A DNA stretch of 36,380 nt. Origin: Deltaproteobacteria bacterium (GTDB taxonomy: Bacteria > Desulfobacterota > Deferrimicrobia > Deferrimicrobiales > Deferrimicrobiaceae). Shown here in pieces: positions 23,619 to 32,321 of the stretch. Within the stretch, counting starts at the first letter, position 1, and every line of letters begins with the position of its first letter. The translations under genes were made by a program, and so were the position numbers. The notes under the pieces are model-generated. The model made no database searches. It was not told where the DNA came from and worked only from the letters and a program-made list of their open reading frames with translations. The DNA is taken from NCBI GenBank assembly GCA_016219515.1, contig JACRMU010000100.1:1-36380 (forward strand). The letters run 5' to 3'.

Positions 23619-25346
23619 GTGGGAGGAAGGATCCACCTCCTCTCCGACGAGGTGGTCAACCAGATCGCGGCGGGCGAGGTCGTCGAGCGTCCCGCTTCCG
23701 TTCTCAAGGAGGTCCTCGAAAACGCGGTGGACGCGAACGCCGCGCACATCGAGGCCGAAATCTCCGGCGCGTTTCCCTTCACGCTGCGGGTCTCCGACGA
23801 CGGGACGGGGATGACCGCGGAGGAGGTGGAGCTGGCGGTCCGCCGGCACACCACGAGCAAGATCCGCTCGGCGGAAGACCTCCACAAGATCTCCACGTAC
23901 GGGTTCCGGGGGGAAGCGCTTCCGTCGATCGCCTCCGTCGCGAATCTGCGGATCGTGACCCGTTCCGCCGGGCGGTCGCTGGCTGCGGAAATCGTCGTCG
24001 CGGGAGGCGAGGTCAAGGCGTTGCGGCAGGCGGGGGCGCCCCCGGGGACCACCGTGGAGGTATCCGATCTTTTCGGCAACGTCCCCGCGAGGCGGAAGTT
24101 CCTCAAGAGCCCCCGCACCGAGATGCTCCACCTGTGGGAGGTGTTCCACATGGTGGCGCTCCCCCGCGAGGGGATCGCCTTCCGGATGTCCGACGGCAGA
24201 AGCGAATTCTCCTATGAAGCCGGGGAAACGCGGCTGGCCCGGGCGTTGCGGCACGCGGGGGAGGACGGGAAATACCTCGTCCCGCTCCATGTCACCTCCC
24301 CGTTCTTTCGCGTTTCGGGATGGGTGGGGCTTCCCCATCTTTCCCGTTTCAGCGCCGCCTCCATCTCCTTTTTCGTCAACGGCCGCCATTTCCGCGACCG
24401 GACGGTCCTCGGGGCCGTCAAGGAGGCGTACCGCGGGATTCTCCCGCCCGACCGGTATCCGGTCGTCTGCGTCTTCATCGAGTGCGACCCGATGGAGGTC
24501 GACGTCAACGTCCACCCCTCCAAGACCGAGGCGAGGTTCCGGTACGGCAGAGAGCTGTACGAGCTGCTGCGGCACGCGATCGGCGGCGCCGTCGGAGAGC
24601 CGTCCGCATTGTCCGTTCCCGTCCGGTCCGCGGCCCCGCAGGAAAACGAACGGACGCCCATCGCGCCTCCGGCGGCCCGCATCGGCATGATCGAGTCCCT
24701 GTTCGGCGAGCCGCCGAAGCCGCCGCCGTCGGGGGAATTCGAAGCCACGCAGACGGGCGCGGGGTTCTTCGCGTCCTTGAAGCCCGTCGCGCAGCTCCTC
24801 GGGACCTACATCGTCTGCGAACGGGCCGGGGAGGTCGTGATCGTCGACCAGCATGCCGCGGACGAGCGGATCGTCTACTCCCGCCTCAAGGACCTCCTCC
24901 TGGGGAGCGGCGCTTCCGCCCAGCGCTGGCTCGTTCCCCAGGTCGTCTCCCTGCCGGGCGTGGCGATGGGGGAGCGCGCGAAGGTCGAAGAGTTCCTGTC
25001 CCGCGCCGGGTTCCTCTTCGAGCCGTTCGGAGCCGATTCGTTCAAGATCTTCGGCGGCCCCGCCATCCTCGGCCACTTCGACGTGAAGCGGTGGTGGAAG
25101 GATTTCTGCGACTTCCTGCTCTCCCAGGAATCGGCGCCCAAGGGGATCTTCGACGCCGAGCGCGAGCTGTGGAGGATCGCCTGCCACGCCTCCGTCCGTT
25201 CCGGCGACCTCCTGGAAAAGGAGGGGATGCGCGCTCTCCTGCAGGAGCTGGACCGGGCCGTCGCCTCCCACAGCTGCCCCCACGGCCGCCCCGTGTGGGT
25301 GAGGTTTTCCGGCGCCGAGCTGGGGCGGATGTTCGGTCGCACGTAG
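23619..25346 (+). CDS. mutL: DNA mismatch repair protein
   Basis: MutL links mismatch recognition by MutS to strand removal. The GHKL ATPase occupies the first ~330 residues: IAAGEVVERPASVLKEVLENAVDA (ATP- and Mg-binding helix with the catalytic Glu), DDGTGM, HTTSKI and YGFRGEALPSIA. After a proline-rich linker (about 335-385) comes the C-terminal dimerisation/endonuclease domain: DQHAADE at 410-416, ACHASVRSGD, and CPHGRP with C553. The metal-binding motif is normally DQHA-x2-E-x4-E; here the last position is Ser (S421), though the other metal-site elements remain. The GTG start at 23619 gives 575 residues. It sits 4 bases after pgi, with miaA downstream as in many bacteria. Confidence 0.95.
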   Translation: MGGRIHLLSDEVVNQIAAGEVVERPASVLKEVLENAVDANAAHIEAEISGAFPFTLRVSDDGTGMTAEEVELAVRRHTTSKIRSAEDLHKISTYGFRGEALPSIASVANLRIVTRSAGRSLAAEIVVAGGEVKALRQAGAPPGTTVEVSDLFGNVPARRKFLKSPRTEMLHLWEVFHMVALPREGIAFRMSDGRSEFSYEAGETRLARALRHAGEDGKYLVPLHVTSPFFRVSGWVGLPHLSRFSAASISFFVNGRHFRDRTVLGAVKEAYRGILPPDRYPVVCVFIECDPMEVDVNVHPSKTEARFRYGRELYELLRHAIGGAVGEPSALSVPVRSAAPQENERTPIAPPAARIGMIESLFGEPPKPPPSGEFEATQTGAGFFASLKPVAQLLGTYIVCERAGEVVIVDQHAADERIVYSRLKDLLLGSGASAQRWLVPQVVSLPGVAMGERAKVEEFLSRAGFLFEPFGADSFKIFGGPAILGHFDVKRWWKDFCDFLLSQESAPKGIFDAERELWRIACHASVRSGDLLEKEGMRALLQELDRAVASHSCPHGRPVWVRFSGAELGRMFGRT

Positions 25347-25398
25347 AGAGCCGCCGGTCCGCGAAACATTGCGCAAGGCATCCGGAGCTCCCCCACGA

Positions 25399-26316
25399 AT
25401 GGAAGACAACCGACTTCTGGTCCTTTCCGGCCCCACGGCCGCCGGGAAAACCGCGCTTGCGCTTTCCCTCGCGCGCATCTTTCCCCTGGAGATCGTCAAC
25501 GCCGACTCCCTCCAGGTGTACCGGGGGATGGACGTGGGGACCGCCAAGCCGACCGCGGAAGAGCGCCGGGAAATCCCCCACCACCTGATCGACGTCGCGG
25601 CCCCGGAGGAAGCGTACAACGCGGGACGGTTCGTCGCCGACGCGGAATGCGCGATCCGTGGAATCCGGGAGCGCGGGAAGTTTCCCCTGGTGGCGGGGGG
25701 GACCGGGATGTACATCCGGGCGCTGCTGCGCGGCCTCGATCCGCTTCCCTCCGATCCGCGGGTCCGGGCGGAGCTTGCGCGCCGGTGGCGGGAAGAGGGC
25801 GGAGCGGCCCTGTTCGCGGAGCTGAAAGGGATCGACCCTCCCTCGGCGGAAGCGATCCATCCGGCGGACAAGGTGAGGATCCTTCGCGCGCTGGAGATCG
25901 CGGCGGTCGCCGGGTCTCCGCCCAGCCGGCTGAAAGGGCGTTGGGCGAAAGAGGAGGGGAAATTCCGAATCCTGTTCATTTCGCTTTCCCTGGACCGCGA
26001 AAAACTGTACCGTCGCATTGATGCCCGCGTGGAGGGGATGTTCCGCGGGGGTCTGGTCGAGGAGGTCCGCGGGCTCCTTTCCGCGGGATACGGGCCGGAC
26101 CTCAAACCGATGAAGGCGCTCGGATACCGGCACGTCCTCTCCCATCTTTCCGGCGCAGTTTCTCTCCCCGAGGCGGTCGAGGAGATGAAGAGGGACACCC
26201 GGCGGTACGCGAAGCGCCAGTCGACGTGGCTCTCCCGCGAGCCTCTGGCGGTCCGGATCGATGCGGAAAACGCGGCGGAAACGGCGTCCGCGATGGCCAG
26301 AAAGTTCTTGTTTTAA
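25399..26316 (+). CDS. miaA: tRNA dimethylallyltransferase
   Basis: MiaA adds the dimethylallyl group to A37 of tRNAs that read UNN codons. The 305-residue protein has the P-loop GPTAAGKTALAL near residue 11, NADSLQVYRGMDVGTAKPT (the conserved Asp-Ser acceptor region), PHHLIDV, AGGTGMYIRALL and near the C-terminus AKRQSTWLSRE. I chose the ATG at 25399 (MEDNRLLVLSG) since homology begins immediately; a weak GGAG lies 12 bases upstream. A slightly longer TTG start (25369) is possible. It follows mutL by 52 bases, the classic mutL-miaA pairing. hfq, often next in proteobacteria, is not here; accA follows instead. Confidence 0.94.
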   Translation: MEDNRLLVLSGPTAAGKTALALSLARIFPLEIVNADSLQVYRGMDVGTAKPTAEERREIPHHLIDVAAPEEAYNAGRFVADAECAIRGIRERGKFPLVAGGTGMYIRALLRGLDPLPSDPRVRAELARRWREEGGAALFAELKGIDPPSAEAIHPADKVRILRALEIAAVAGSPPSRLKGRWAKEEGKFRILFISLSLDREKLYRRIDARVEGMFRGGLVEEVRGLLSAGYGPDLKPMKALGYRHVLSHLSGAVSLPEAVEEMKRDTRRYAKRQSTWLSREPLAVRIDAENAAETASAMARKFLF

Positions 26317-26318
26317 CC

Positions 26319-26347
26319 GGTAAGTTGCCTTAAATTTAAGGTTTACC
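26319..26347 (+). promoter_or_regulatory. Perfect AT-rich palindrome upstream of accA (operator candidate)
   Basis: A perfect 14-base palindrome CCTTAAATTTAAGG (26328-26341) is flanked by a second pair of inverted arms GGTAA (26319-26323) and TTACC (26343-26347). It lies in the 47-base gap between miaA and accA, ending 16 bases before the accA ATG, in an otherwise very GC-rich region. Position and symmetry suggest a dimeric repressor site overlapping the accA promoter or leader. Confidence 0.5.
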
Positions 26348-26363
26348 CGTGAAAGGAGCGCGG

Positions 26364-27338
26364 ATGATCCTCCAGTATCTGGATTTCGAAAAGCCGATCA
26401 TCGACCTGGAGAACCGCCTGGAGCAACTGCGCCGGGTGGACGACGGAACGGACAAGAACCTCCGGGAAGAGATCGTAAAGCTCGACAAGAAGATCGGCAA
26501 GATCCGCAAGGAGATTTTCTCCAACCTCACCCGCTGGCAGATCACCCAGCTCGCGCGCCATCCGAATCGGCCATATATGCTTGATTATATAAACCATTGC
26601 TTTAAGAATTTCCTGGAAATCCACGGGGACCGTGCGTTCCGGGACGACCCTCCGGTGGTCTGCGGTTTCGCGGAGCTGGAAGGGGAAAAGGTGCTCGTCA
26701 TCGGGCAGCAGAAGGGGAGGAACACCACCGAAAAGATCCGCAGGAATTTCGGCATGGCCAACCCGGAAGGGTACCGGAAGGCCCTGCGGGTGATGAAGCT
26801 CGCGGAGAAATTCCGCCTTCCCGTCATCACGTTCATCGACACCCCGGGTGCGTTTCCCGGCATCGGGGCCGAAGAACGGGGGCAGTCCGAGGCGATCGCA
26901 AGGAACCTGCTGGAAATGGCGCGGCTGGAAACCCCCATCCTCGTGGTCGTCATCGGCGAGGGGGGGAGCGGAGGGGCGCTGGCCCTGGGCGTGGGCGACG
27001 AGATCCTGATGATGGAATACGCGATCTACTCGGTCATCTCCCCCGAAGGATGCGCCTCGATCCTCTGGCGCGACACGGCGCGGGCGGAAACCGCCGCGGA
27101 GATGATGAAGGTCACGGCCGCCGACCTGAAAAAATTCAGCGTGGTGGACCGGATCATCCCGGAGCCGCTCGGCGGAGCCCACCGGGACCACAAGGCGGCC
27201 GCCGACGCGGTGCGGGTCGCCATGGCCGAATCGGTCGCGGGGCTGCGGTCCCTCTCCGTCCGGCAGCTGCTCGACCGCCGGTACGCGAAGTTCCGCGACA
27301 TCGGCGTGATCCGGCGGAAGACGGGGAGCAACGGGTGA
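26364..27338 (+). CDS. accA: Acetyl-CoA carboxylase carboxyltransferase subunit alpha
   Basis: AccA with AccD transfers carboxyl from biotin to acetyl-CoA, giving malonyl-CoA for fatty acid synthesis. The 324 residues show the family layout: an N-terminal helical segment (LDFEKPIIDLENRLEQL), then the carboxyltransferase core with FLEIHGDRAFRDDP, IGQQKGRNTTEKI, NFGMANPEGYRKALR, FIDTPGAFPGIGAEERGQSE, IGEGGSGGALALGVGD and YSVISPEGCASILWRD. The ATG at 26364 has AAGGAG 5 bases before it; an in-frame GTG 15 bases earlier has no such site. The gene carries an AT-rich palindrome upstream and overlaps pheA by GTGA. accD and the biotin subunits are not in the window. Confidence 0.96.
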   Translation: MILQYLDFEKPIIDLENRLEQLRRVDDGTDKNLREEIVKLDKKIGKIRKEIFSNLTRWQITQLARHPNRPYMLDYINHCFKNFLEIHGDRAFRDDPPVVCGFAELEGEKVLVIGQQKGRNTTEKIRRNFGMANPEGYRKALRVMKLAEKFRLPVITFIDTPGAFPGIGAEERGQSEAIARNLLEMARLETPILVVVIGEGGSGGALALGVGDEILMMEYAIYSVISPEGCASILWRDTARAETAAEMMKVTAADLKKFSVVDRIIPEPLGGAHRDHKAAADAVRVAMAESVAGLRSLSVRQLLDRRYAKFRDIGVIRRKTGSNG

Positions 27339-28408
27339 CGCAGGAGCGGATGAAGGAGCTGCGCGCCGAGATCGACCGGCTGGACGACACGATCCTCGAC
27401 CTGCTGAACCGCAGGGCCGCGGCGGTGATCGAGGTGGGGAAGATCAAGTCGGACCGGAACCTCCAATTCTACGTCCCCGAGCGGGAGTTCGAGATCCTGC
27501 GGCGCCTCACCGAGGCGAACCGGGGGCCGTTCCCCAACGACGCGCTCAAGGCGATCTACCGGGAGATCATCTCCGCCTCCCACGCGCTGGAGAAGCCGCT
27601 GTCCGTCGCGTTTCTGGGCCCGCGGGCGACGTTCACCCACCTGGCCTGCCTCAAGCACTTCGGGGAGAGCGCCGACTACGTCCCGCAGATCAACGTTTCC
27701 GAGGTCTTCGACGCGGTGGAGCGCGGAGTGGCGGACTTCGGCGTCGTCCCCATCGAGAACTCCAGCGAGGGGATCGTCAGCAACACGCTCGACATGTTCG
27801 TCGACCACACCCTCCTCATCTGCGGCGAGATCCTCGTCGAGGTGGCCCACGACCTCCTCTCCGTCACGGGAGACATGGAGCACGTGAAGAAGGTCTACTC
27901 CCATCCGCACGCCATCGCCCAGTGCCGGGTGTGGCTCGAGCGGAACCTCCGCGGCACCCCGGTCTTCGACGTGGAGAGCACCGCGCGGGCGGCGGAGCTT
28001 GCCGCGGACGACCCGGCGGCGGCGGCGATCGCGGGGGAGGCGGCGGCCAACAGCTACGGCCTGAAAAGCATTCGGAAGCGGATCCAGGACAACACGAACA
28101 ACTTCACGCGGTTCATCGTCATCGGGAAGATCGCGCCGAACCGGACCGGAAACGACAAGACCTCGATCCTTTTCGCGGCCAGGGACGAAGTGGGAGCGCT
28201 CTATTTCATGCTGGAGCCCTTCGCGAAAAACCAGGTCAACCTCACCAAGATCGAATCCCGGCCGGCCAAGACGAAGGCCTGGGAATACCTCTTCTTCCTC
28301 GACATGGAGGGGCACATCTCGGACGACCCGGTGGCGAAGGCCGTGGACGAGCTGCGGATGCAGGCCCAATACCTGAAAATCCTGGGGTCCTATCCCCGCG
28401 CCATCTGA
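27335..28408 (+). CDS. pheA: Bifunctional chorismate mutase / prephenate dehydratase (P-protein)
   Basis: The protein converts chorismate to prephenate and then phenylpyruvate for phenylalanine. Residues 1-90 are an AroQ-type chorismate mutase (LRAEIDRLDDTILDLLNRRAA, then VPEREFEILRRL). About 93-275 is prephenate dehydratase (VAFLGPRATFTHLA, VPIENSSEGIVSNTLDMF, and NNFTRFIVIG with the catalytic Thr-Arg-Phe). About 285-357 is an ACT domain (TSILFAARDEVGAL and the KIESRPAK motif) that binds phenylalanine for feedback inhibition in this family. I use the GTG at 27335, which overlaps the accA stop as GTGA and has GGGGAG 7 bases upstream; the ATG at 27350 is an alternative. It begins the aromatic block pheA-aroF-tyrA-aroA. 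Confidence 0.95.
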   Translation: MTQERMKELRAEIDRLDDTILDLLNRRAAAVIEVGKIKSDRNLQFYVPEREFEILRRLTEANRGPFPNDALKAIYREIISASHALEKPLSVAFLGPRATFTHLACLKHFGESADYVPQINVSEVFDAVERGVADFGVVPIENSSEGIVSNTLDMFVDHTLLICGEILVEVAHDLLSVTGDMEHVKKVYSHPHAIAQCRVWLERNLRGTPVFDVESTARAAELAADDPAAAAIAGEAAANSYGLKSIRKRIQDNTNNFTRFIVIGKIAPNRTGNDKTSILFAARDEVGALYFMLEPFAKNQVNLTKIESRPAKTKAWEYLFFLDMEGHISDDPVAKAVDELRMQAQYLKILGSYPRAI

Positions 28409-28468
28409 CGCCGCCGGGGCAACGTTGCGGCAAGGTTCGGCGGCGGGGAAGGAAGAAAGGAACGATCC

Positions 28469-29491
28469 ATGATCATCGTGTTGAAAGCGGGAGCGACCGA
28501 CCGGGAAATCCGGACGGTCGAGGAGAAGATCAAGTCCCACGGCCTCTCCGCCCACATTTCGAGGGGGACGGAGCGGACGATCATCGGGGCGATCGGGGAC
28601 GAGCGCCACGTGGACGCGGAGGCGTTCGAGGGGCTGGAGTACGTCGAGAAGGTCCTTCGGATCTTGAAGCCCTACAAGCTGGTCAGCCGCGATTTCCGGA
28701 AAGAGGACACGGTCATCACGGTGCGGGGAAAGAAGATCGGGGGGGGCACCGTGGCGCTCTTCGCCGGCCCCTGCTCCGTGGAGAACCGGGGGATGATGGT
28801 GGGGATCGGCGGCCTGGTGGCCGCGGCGGGCGCTTCCTTCCTGCGGGGGGGCGCGTTCAAGCCCCGCACGTCGCCCTACGCCTTCCAGGGGCTGGGGGAG
28901 GAGGGGCTCCGCTACCTGGCCGAGGCGCGCGAGGCGACGGGGCTTCCGGTCGCCACCGAGCTCATGGACCCCCGGGACATCGATCTCGTCGCGAAGTACG
29001 CCGACGTGATCCAGATCGGCGCGCGGAACATGCAGAACTTCCGGCTGCTGACCGAGGTGGGAAAGCTGGGGAAGCCCGTGATCCTGAAGCGGGGACTCTC
29101 CGCCACCATCGTGGAGTGGCTGATGTCCGCGGAGTACATCGCCTCCGAGGGGAACCAGCAGATCATCCTCTGCGAGCGCGGGATCCGGACCTACGAGCAG
29201 GCGACCCGCAACACGTTCGACGTCTCGGCGATCCCCGTGGTGAAGGGGCTCTCCCATCTGCCCGTGATCGCCGATCCCAGCCACGCCGCGGGGAAGGTCG
29301 GGCTGGTGGAGCCGCTCGCCGCCGCGGCCATCGCGGCGGGCACGGACGGGATCATGGTGGAGGTCCACAACCAGCCGGAAGCGGCGCTCTCCGACGGACC
29401 GCAGTCGCTTCGGCCCGAGGCCTTCCAGGCGATGGTCTCCCGGCTGACGCGGATCGCGGCGGCCGTCGGGAAGACGCTGGGGGACGCGTGA
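28469..29491 (+). CDS. aroF: 3-deoxy-7-phosphoheptulonate synthase (type I-beta DAHP synthase)
   Basis: DAHP synthase joins PEP and erythrose-4-phosphate at the entry of the shikimate pathway. The first ~80 residues form the ferredoxin-like N-terminal domain seen in Thermotoga-type enzymes (MIIVLKAGATDREIRTVEEKI), which mediates tyrosine inhibition in that group. The barrel follows with VALFAGPCSVEN, LRGGAFKPRTSPYAFQG (PEP/E4P-binding), QIGARNMQNFRLL, PVILKRGLSATIVEWL, ILCERGIRTYE and VIADPSHAAGK with metal-binding His. The length of 340 is typical of this subtype. The ATG is preceded by GGAAGGAAAGGA-like purines. It sits 60 bases after pheA and overlaps tyrA by GTGA. Confidence 0.95.
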   Translation: MIIVLKAGATDREIRTVEEKIKSHGLSAHISRGTERTIIGAIGDERHVDAEAFEGLEYVEKVLRILKPYKLVSRDFRKEDTVITVRGKKIGGGTVALFAGPCSVENRGMMVGIGGLVAAAGASFLRGGAFKPRTSPYAFQGLGEEGLRYLAEAREATGLPVATELMDPRDIDLVAKYADVIQIGARNMQNFRLLTEVGKLGKPVILKRGLSATIVEWLMSAEYIASEGNQQIILCERGIRTYEQATRNTFDVSAIPVVKGLSHLPVIADPSHAAGKVGLVEPLAAAAIAAGTDGIMVEVHNQPEAALSDGPQSLRPEAFQAMVSRLTRIAAAVGKTLGDA

Positions 29492-30330
29492 GCGGGGAGC
29501 GGATCGGAATCCTGGGGCTGGGGCTGATCGGCGGGTCGCTGGCGCTTGCCTTGCGGGGAAAGCGCGGCGCCCCGGAGGTCTGGGGATACGACCGGAACCG
29601 GGAGTCCCTGCGGATGGCGCTCTCGGACCGCGCCATCGCGCGGGCCTGCACGGAGAGGGAGATCGCCTCGTGCGACATCGTGGTCGTCTGCGTCCCCGTG
29701 CTCCGTTCCGTGGAGTTCCTGCGGCGGATCGGGCGGCGGATGCGGCCCGGCGCGGTGCTGACCGACACGGGCAGCGTCAAGGCGGCGGTGGTCCGTGCCG
29801 GGCAGGAAGCGGTGCGGGACGGGGTGGAGTTCGTCGGCGGGCACCCGATCGCGGGCACCGAGAATTCGGGGTATCCGGCCGCCGACGCCTCGCTTTTCCG
29901 GGGGAGGACGTGCATCCTCACTCCGACGGATGCGAACACCGGGGCGTCGCTGCGCCGGGTGGAGCGGCTGTGGAAAACGGCCGGCGCGCGGGTCCTGCGG
30001 ATGGATCCGCGCCTGCACGACCACGTCTTCGCCTACGTCTCCCACCTCCCGCACGCCGTGGCGTATGCCCTCGTGCACTCGGTGGCCACCCTGGACTCGA
30101 AGGTCCCGCTGGGCTACTCGGCGGGGGGATTTCGCGATTTCACGCGGATCGCCTCCAGCAACCCGGAAATGTGGAAGGACATCGTGCTGCAGAACCGCAG
30201 GGAGGTCCTGGGCGCGGTGGGGCATTACCGCAGGAACCTCTCCCTGTTGGAGGGGCTCATCCGCCGGGGCGACGAGGCGGGCCTCCTCGCGTACTTCCGG
30301 AAATCGAAAAAAACCCGGGACGGTCTGTGA
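29488..30330 (+). CDS. tyrA: Prephenate dehydrogenase
   Basis: TyrA oxidises prephenate to 4-hydroxyphenylpyruvate for tyrosine (arogenate dehydrogenase activity cannot be excluded). The GTG start at 29488 overlaps the aroF stop and gives 280 residues. The NAD loop GLGLIGGSLA begins at residue 10. Further features are VVVCVPVLRSVEFL, TDTGSVKAAVV, FVGGHPIAGTENSG (prephenate-binding, catalytic His), SHLPHAVAYAL and SAGGFRDFTRIASSNPEMW. There is no C-terminal ACT domain, so feedback may rest on AroF and PheA. A longer upstream reading of this frame lies within aroF and has no family support. aroA follows after 4 bases. Confidence 0.94.
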   Translation: MSGERIGILGLGLIGGSLALALRGKRGAPEVWGYDRNRESLRMALSDRAIARACTEREIASCDIVVVCVPVLRSVEFLRRIGRRMRPGAVLTDTGSVKAAVVRAGQEAVRDGVEFVGGHPIAGTENSGYPAADASLFRGRTCILTPTDANTGASLRRVERLWKTAGARVLRMDPRLHDHVFAYVSHLPHAVAYALVHSVATLDSKVPLGYSAGGFRDFTRIASSNPEMWKDIVLQNRREVLGAVGHYRRNLSLLEGLIRRGDEAGLLAYFRKSKKTRDGL

Positions 30331-30334
30331 ACCC

Positions 30335-31612
30335 ATGAAGAGAAATATCCGGATCTCGGGTACGGCGAGGATGCCCGGGGACAAGTCGATCAGCCACCGC
30401 GCGGTGATGCTTGCCTCGCTGGCGGAAGGGGAGAGCCGCATCCGCGGCTTTCTCCACGCGGGGGACACGCTCTCCACGGCGGGCATGATGCGCGCGCTGG
30501 GCGCCGGGGTCCGCGAGGTCTCGGATACGGAGCTTGCGGTCACGGGCCGCGGCCTGCGGGGGCTCTCCGAGCCCGGGGACGTCATCGACGCCGGGAACTC
30601 CGGGACGACGATGCGGATCGGGGCCGGGATCCTGGCGGCCCAGCCCTTCCTGTCGGTGGTGACCGGAGACCCGTACCTGCGCCGCCGGCCGATGCAGCGG
30701 ATCGTCGAGCCCCTCACACGCATGGGAGCGGCGATCTCCGGGCGGAAGGGGAACACCCTGCCGCCGCTGTGCATCCGCGGGGGGAAGCTTTCCGGCATCC
30801 GGTACGAGATGCCGGTGGCCTCCGCCCAAGTCAAGTCCTCGGTGCTCCTGGCGGGGCTGTTCGCCGCGGGTCCCACCACCGTCGTCGAGCCCCTCCCTTC
30901 GCGGGACCATACCGAGAGGATGCTCTCCTCGATGGGCGCAAAGATCGTGCGGGAAGGGAACGAGGTGACGGTCCATCCGCCGGACCGGCTGCTTCCGCTT
31001 TCCCTCGACGTCCCCGGGGACATTTCCTCGGCGGCGTTCTTCCTCGTGCTGGCGGCATCGGTCCCCGGCGCGGGCCTGCGGCTGGACGGCGTCGGCGTGA
31101 ATCCGCTCCGGACGGGCCTGGTCAACGTCCTGCGGAGGATGGGGGCGGAGATCCGGCTGGAGTCCCTTCGGCAGGAAGGCGGCGAGCCGGTGGCCGACAT
31201 CGAGGTCATGGGCCTGGATCTCGCGGGGGTCGAGGTGTTTCCCGAGGAGATCCCGGGAATGGTCGACGAGGTCCCCGCTCTCTGCGTGGCGGCGGCCCTT
31301 GCGGGAGGGCGGACCGTCATCCGCGGCGCGGGAGAGCTGCGCGTCAAGGAGTCCGACCGGATCGTCGCGATGGTGTCCGCCCTGTCGTCGCTCGGCGTCC
31401 GCTGCGGGGAATACCCGGACGGCCTCTGGATCGAAGGGCCTTCCCGGATTGCCCCCGGAATGCGGTGCGACAGCCGGGGGGACCACCGGATCGCGATGTC
31501 CCTCCAGGTCCTTTCCGCAGCTGCGGGCGTCCCCATCGAGATCGTCGACACGGAGTGCATCGACACCTCCTTTCCCGGATTCCGCGGCATCCTTGCGGAG
31601 GTCCTCGCGTGA
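30335..31612 (+). CDS. aroA: 3-phosphoshikimate 1-carboxyvinyltransferase (EPSP synthase)
   Basis: AroA transfers the enolpyruvyl group of PEP to shikimate-3-phosphate. From the ATG at 30335 the protein has 425 residues, the normal size. Conserved elements are MPGDKSISHRAVMLASLA near residue 12, the DAGNSGTTMR loop, YLRRRPMQRIVEPLTRMG, SAQVKSSVLLAGLFAAG, SRDHTERML, LRVKESDRI and RGDHRIAMS. The segment DAGNSGTTMR is the place where class I and class II enzymes differ (NAGTA in class I versus NSGTT here), so this looks like the Bacillus-type, naturally less glyphosate-sensitive group. It is part of the pheA-aroF-tyrA-aroA block and is followed by cmk. Confidence 0.95.
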   Translation: MKRNIRISGTARMPGDKSISHRAVMLASLAEGESRIRGFLHAGDTLSTAGMMRALGAGVREVSDTELAVTGRGLRGLSEPGDVIDAGNSGTTMRIGAGILAAQPFLSVVTGDPYLRRRPMQRIVEPLTRMGAAISGRKGNTLPPLCIRGGKLSGIRYEMPVASAQVKSSVLLAGLFAAGPTTVVEPLPSRDHTERMLSSMGAKIVREGNEVTVHPPDRLLPLSLDVPGDISSAAFFLVLAASVPGAGLRLDGVGVNPLRTGLVNVLRRMGAEIRLESLRQEGGEPVADIEVMGLDLAGVEVFPEEIPGMVDEVPALCVAAALAGGRTVIRGAGELRVKESDRIVAMVSALSSLGVRCGEYPDGLWIEGPSRIAPGMRCDSRGDHRIAMSLQVLSAAAGVPIEIVDTECIDTSFPGFRGILAEVLA

Positions 31613-31631
31613 GGGCAAACCCTGGTGAGAA

Positions 31632-32321
31632 ATGCGGGATCGACCGATAGTCACGATCGACGGCCCCTCGGGGGCGGGGAAGACGACCGTTTCCCGCCGG
31701 CTGGCGGAACGGGCCTCCCTGACCCGGCTGGACACGGGGGCGATGTACCGCGCCTGCGCGCTTGCAGCCCGGAAGGCGGGGATCCCCTGGTCCGACGGCG
31801 CGCGGCTCGGCCGGTTGTGCGCGGAGCTCGACCTTTCCTTCCCTAAGGGCGAGAAGGGAGAGCCGGGGGTCGCGCTCCGCGGCGAGGACGTGAGCGATGC
31901 GATCCGGACCCCGGAGATCAGCATGGGGGCCTCCGAGGTCTCGGTCCACAAGCAGGTGCGGGAGGCGATGGTGTCGCTCCAGCGGAAACTGGGAGAGCGG
32001 GGCGGGGTGGTGCTCGAGGGCCGCGACACCGGGACCGTCGTCTTTCCCGACGCGGAGGCCAAGTTCTTCCTGGACGCCGCCGCCGCGGTCCGCGCGAAGC
32101 GCCGCTTCCTGGAGTGGGGGGCGGGCGGGCGGAAGCCGTTCGAAGAGGTCCTGCGGGAGGTGCTCCGGAGGGACATCCGGGACAGCACGCGGGAACATTC
32201 CCCTCTCCGCATGGCGGAAGGGGCGGTCTACATCGACACCACGACGCTCACCGTGGAGGAGGCGGTCGAGGAGATGCTCCGCAACCTTCCCGACGGCGCG
32301 AGGAAGGGGCTGGGGCTGTGA
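31632..32321 (+). CDS. cmk: Cytidylate kinase
   Basis: Cmk phosphorylates CMP and dCMP with ATP. The 229-residue product has the P-loop DGPSGAGKTT near residue 8, the LDTGAMYRACALAA substrate-binding segment, a CMP-binding insertion, LEGRDTGTVVFPDAEAKFFL with the conserved Gly-Arg-Asp, and DSTREHSPLRMAEGAVYIDTT near the C-terminus. aroA-cmk-ispH-rpsA is a familiar bacterial gene order. The ATG start gives a normal N-terminus. The stop overlaps the ispH GTG by three bases (GTGA). Confidence 0.95.
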   Translation: MRDRPIVTIDGPSGAGKTTVSRRLAERASLTRLDTGAMYRACALAARKAGIPWSDGARLGRLCAELDLSFPKGEKGEPGVALRGEDVSDAIRTPEISMGASEVSVHKQVREAMVSLQRKLGERGGVVLEGRDTGTVVFPDAEAKFFLDAAAAVRAKRRFLEWGAGGRKPFEEVLREVLRRDIRDSTREHSPLRMAEGAVYIDTTTLTVEEAVEEMLRNLPDGARKGLGL

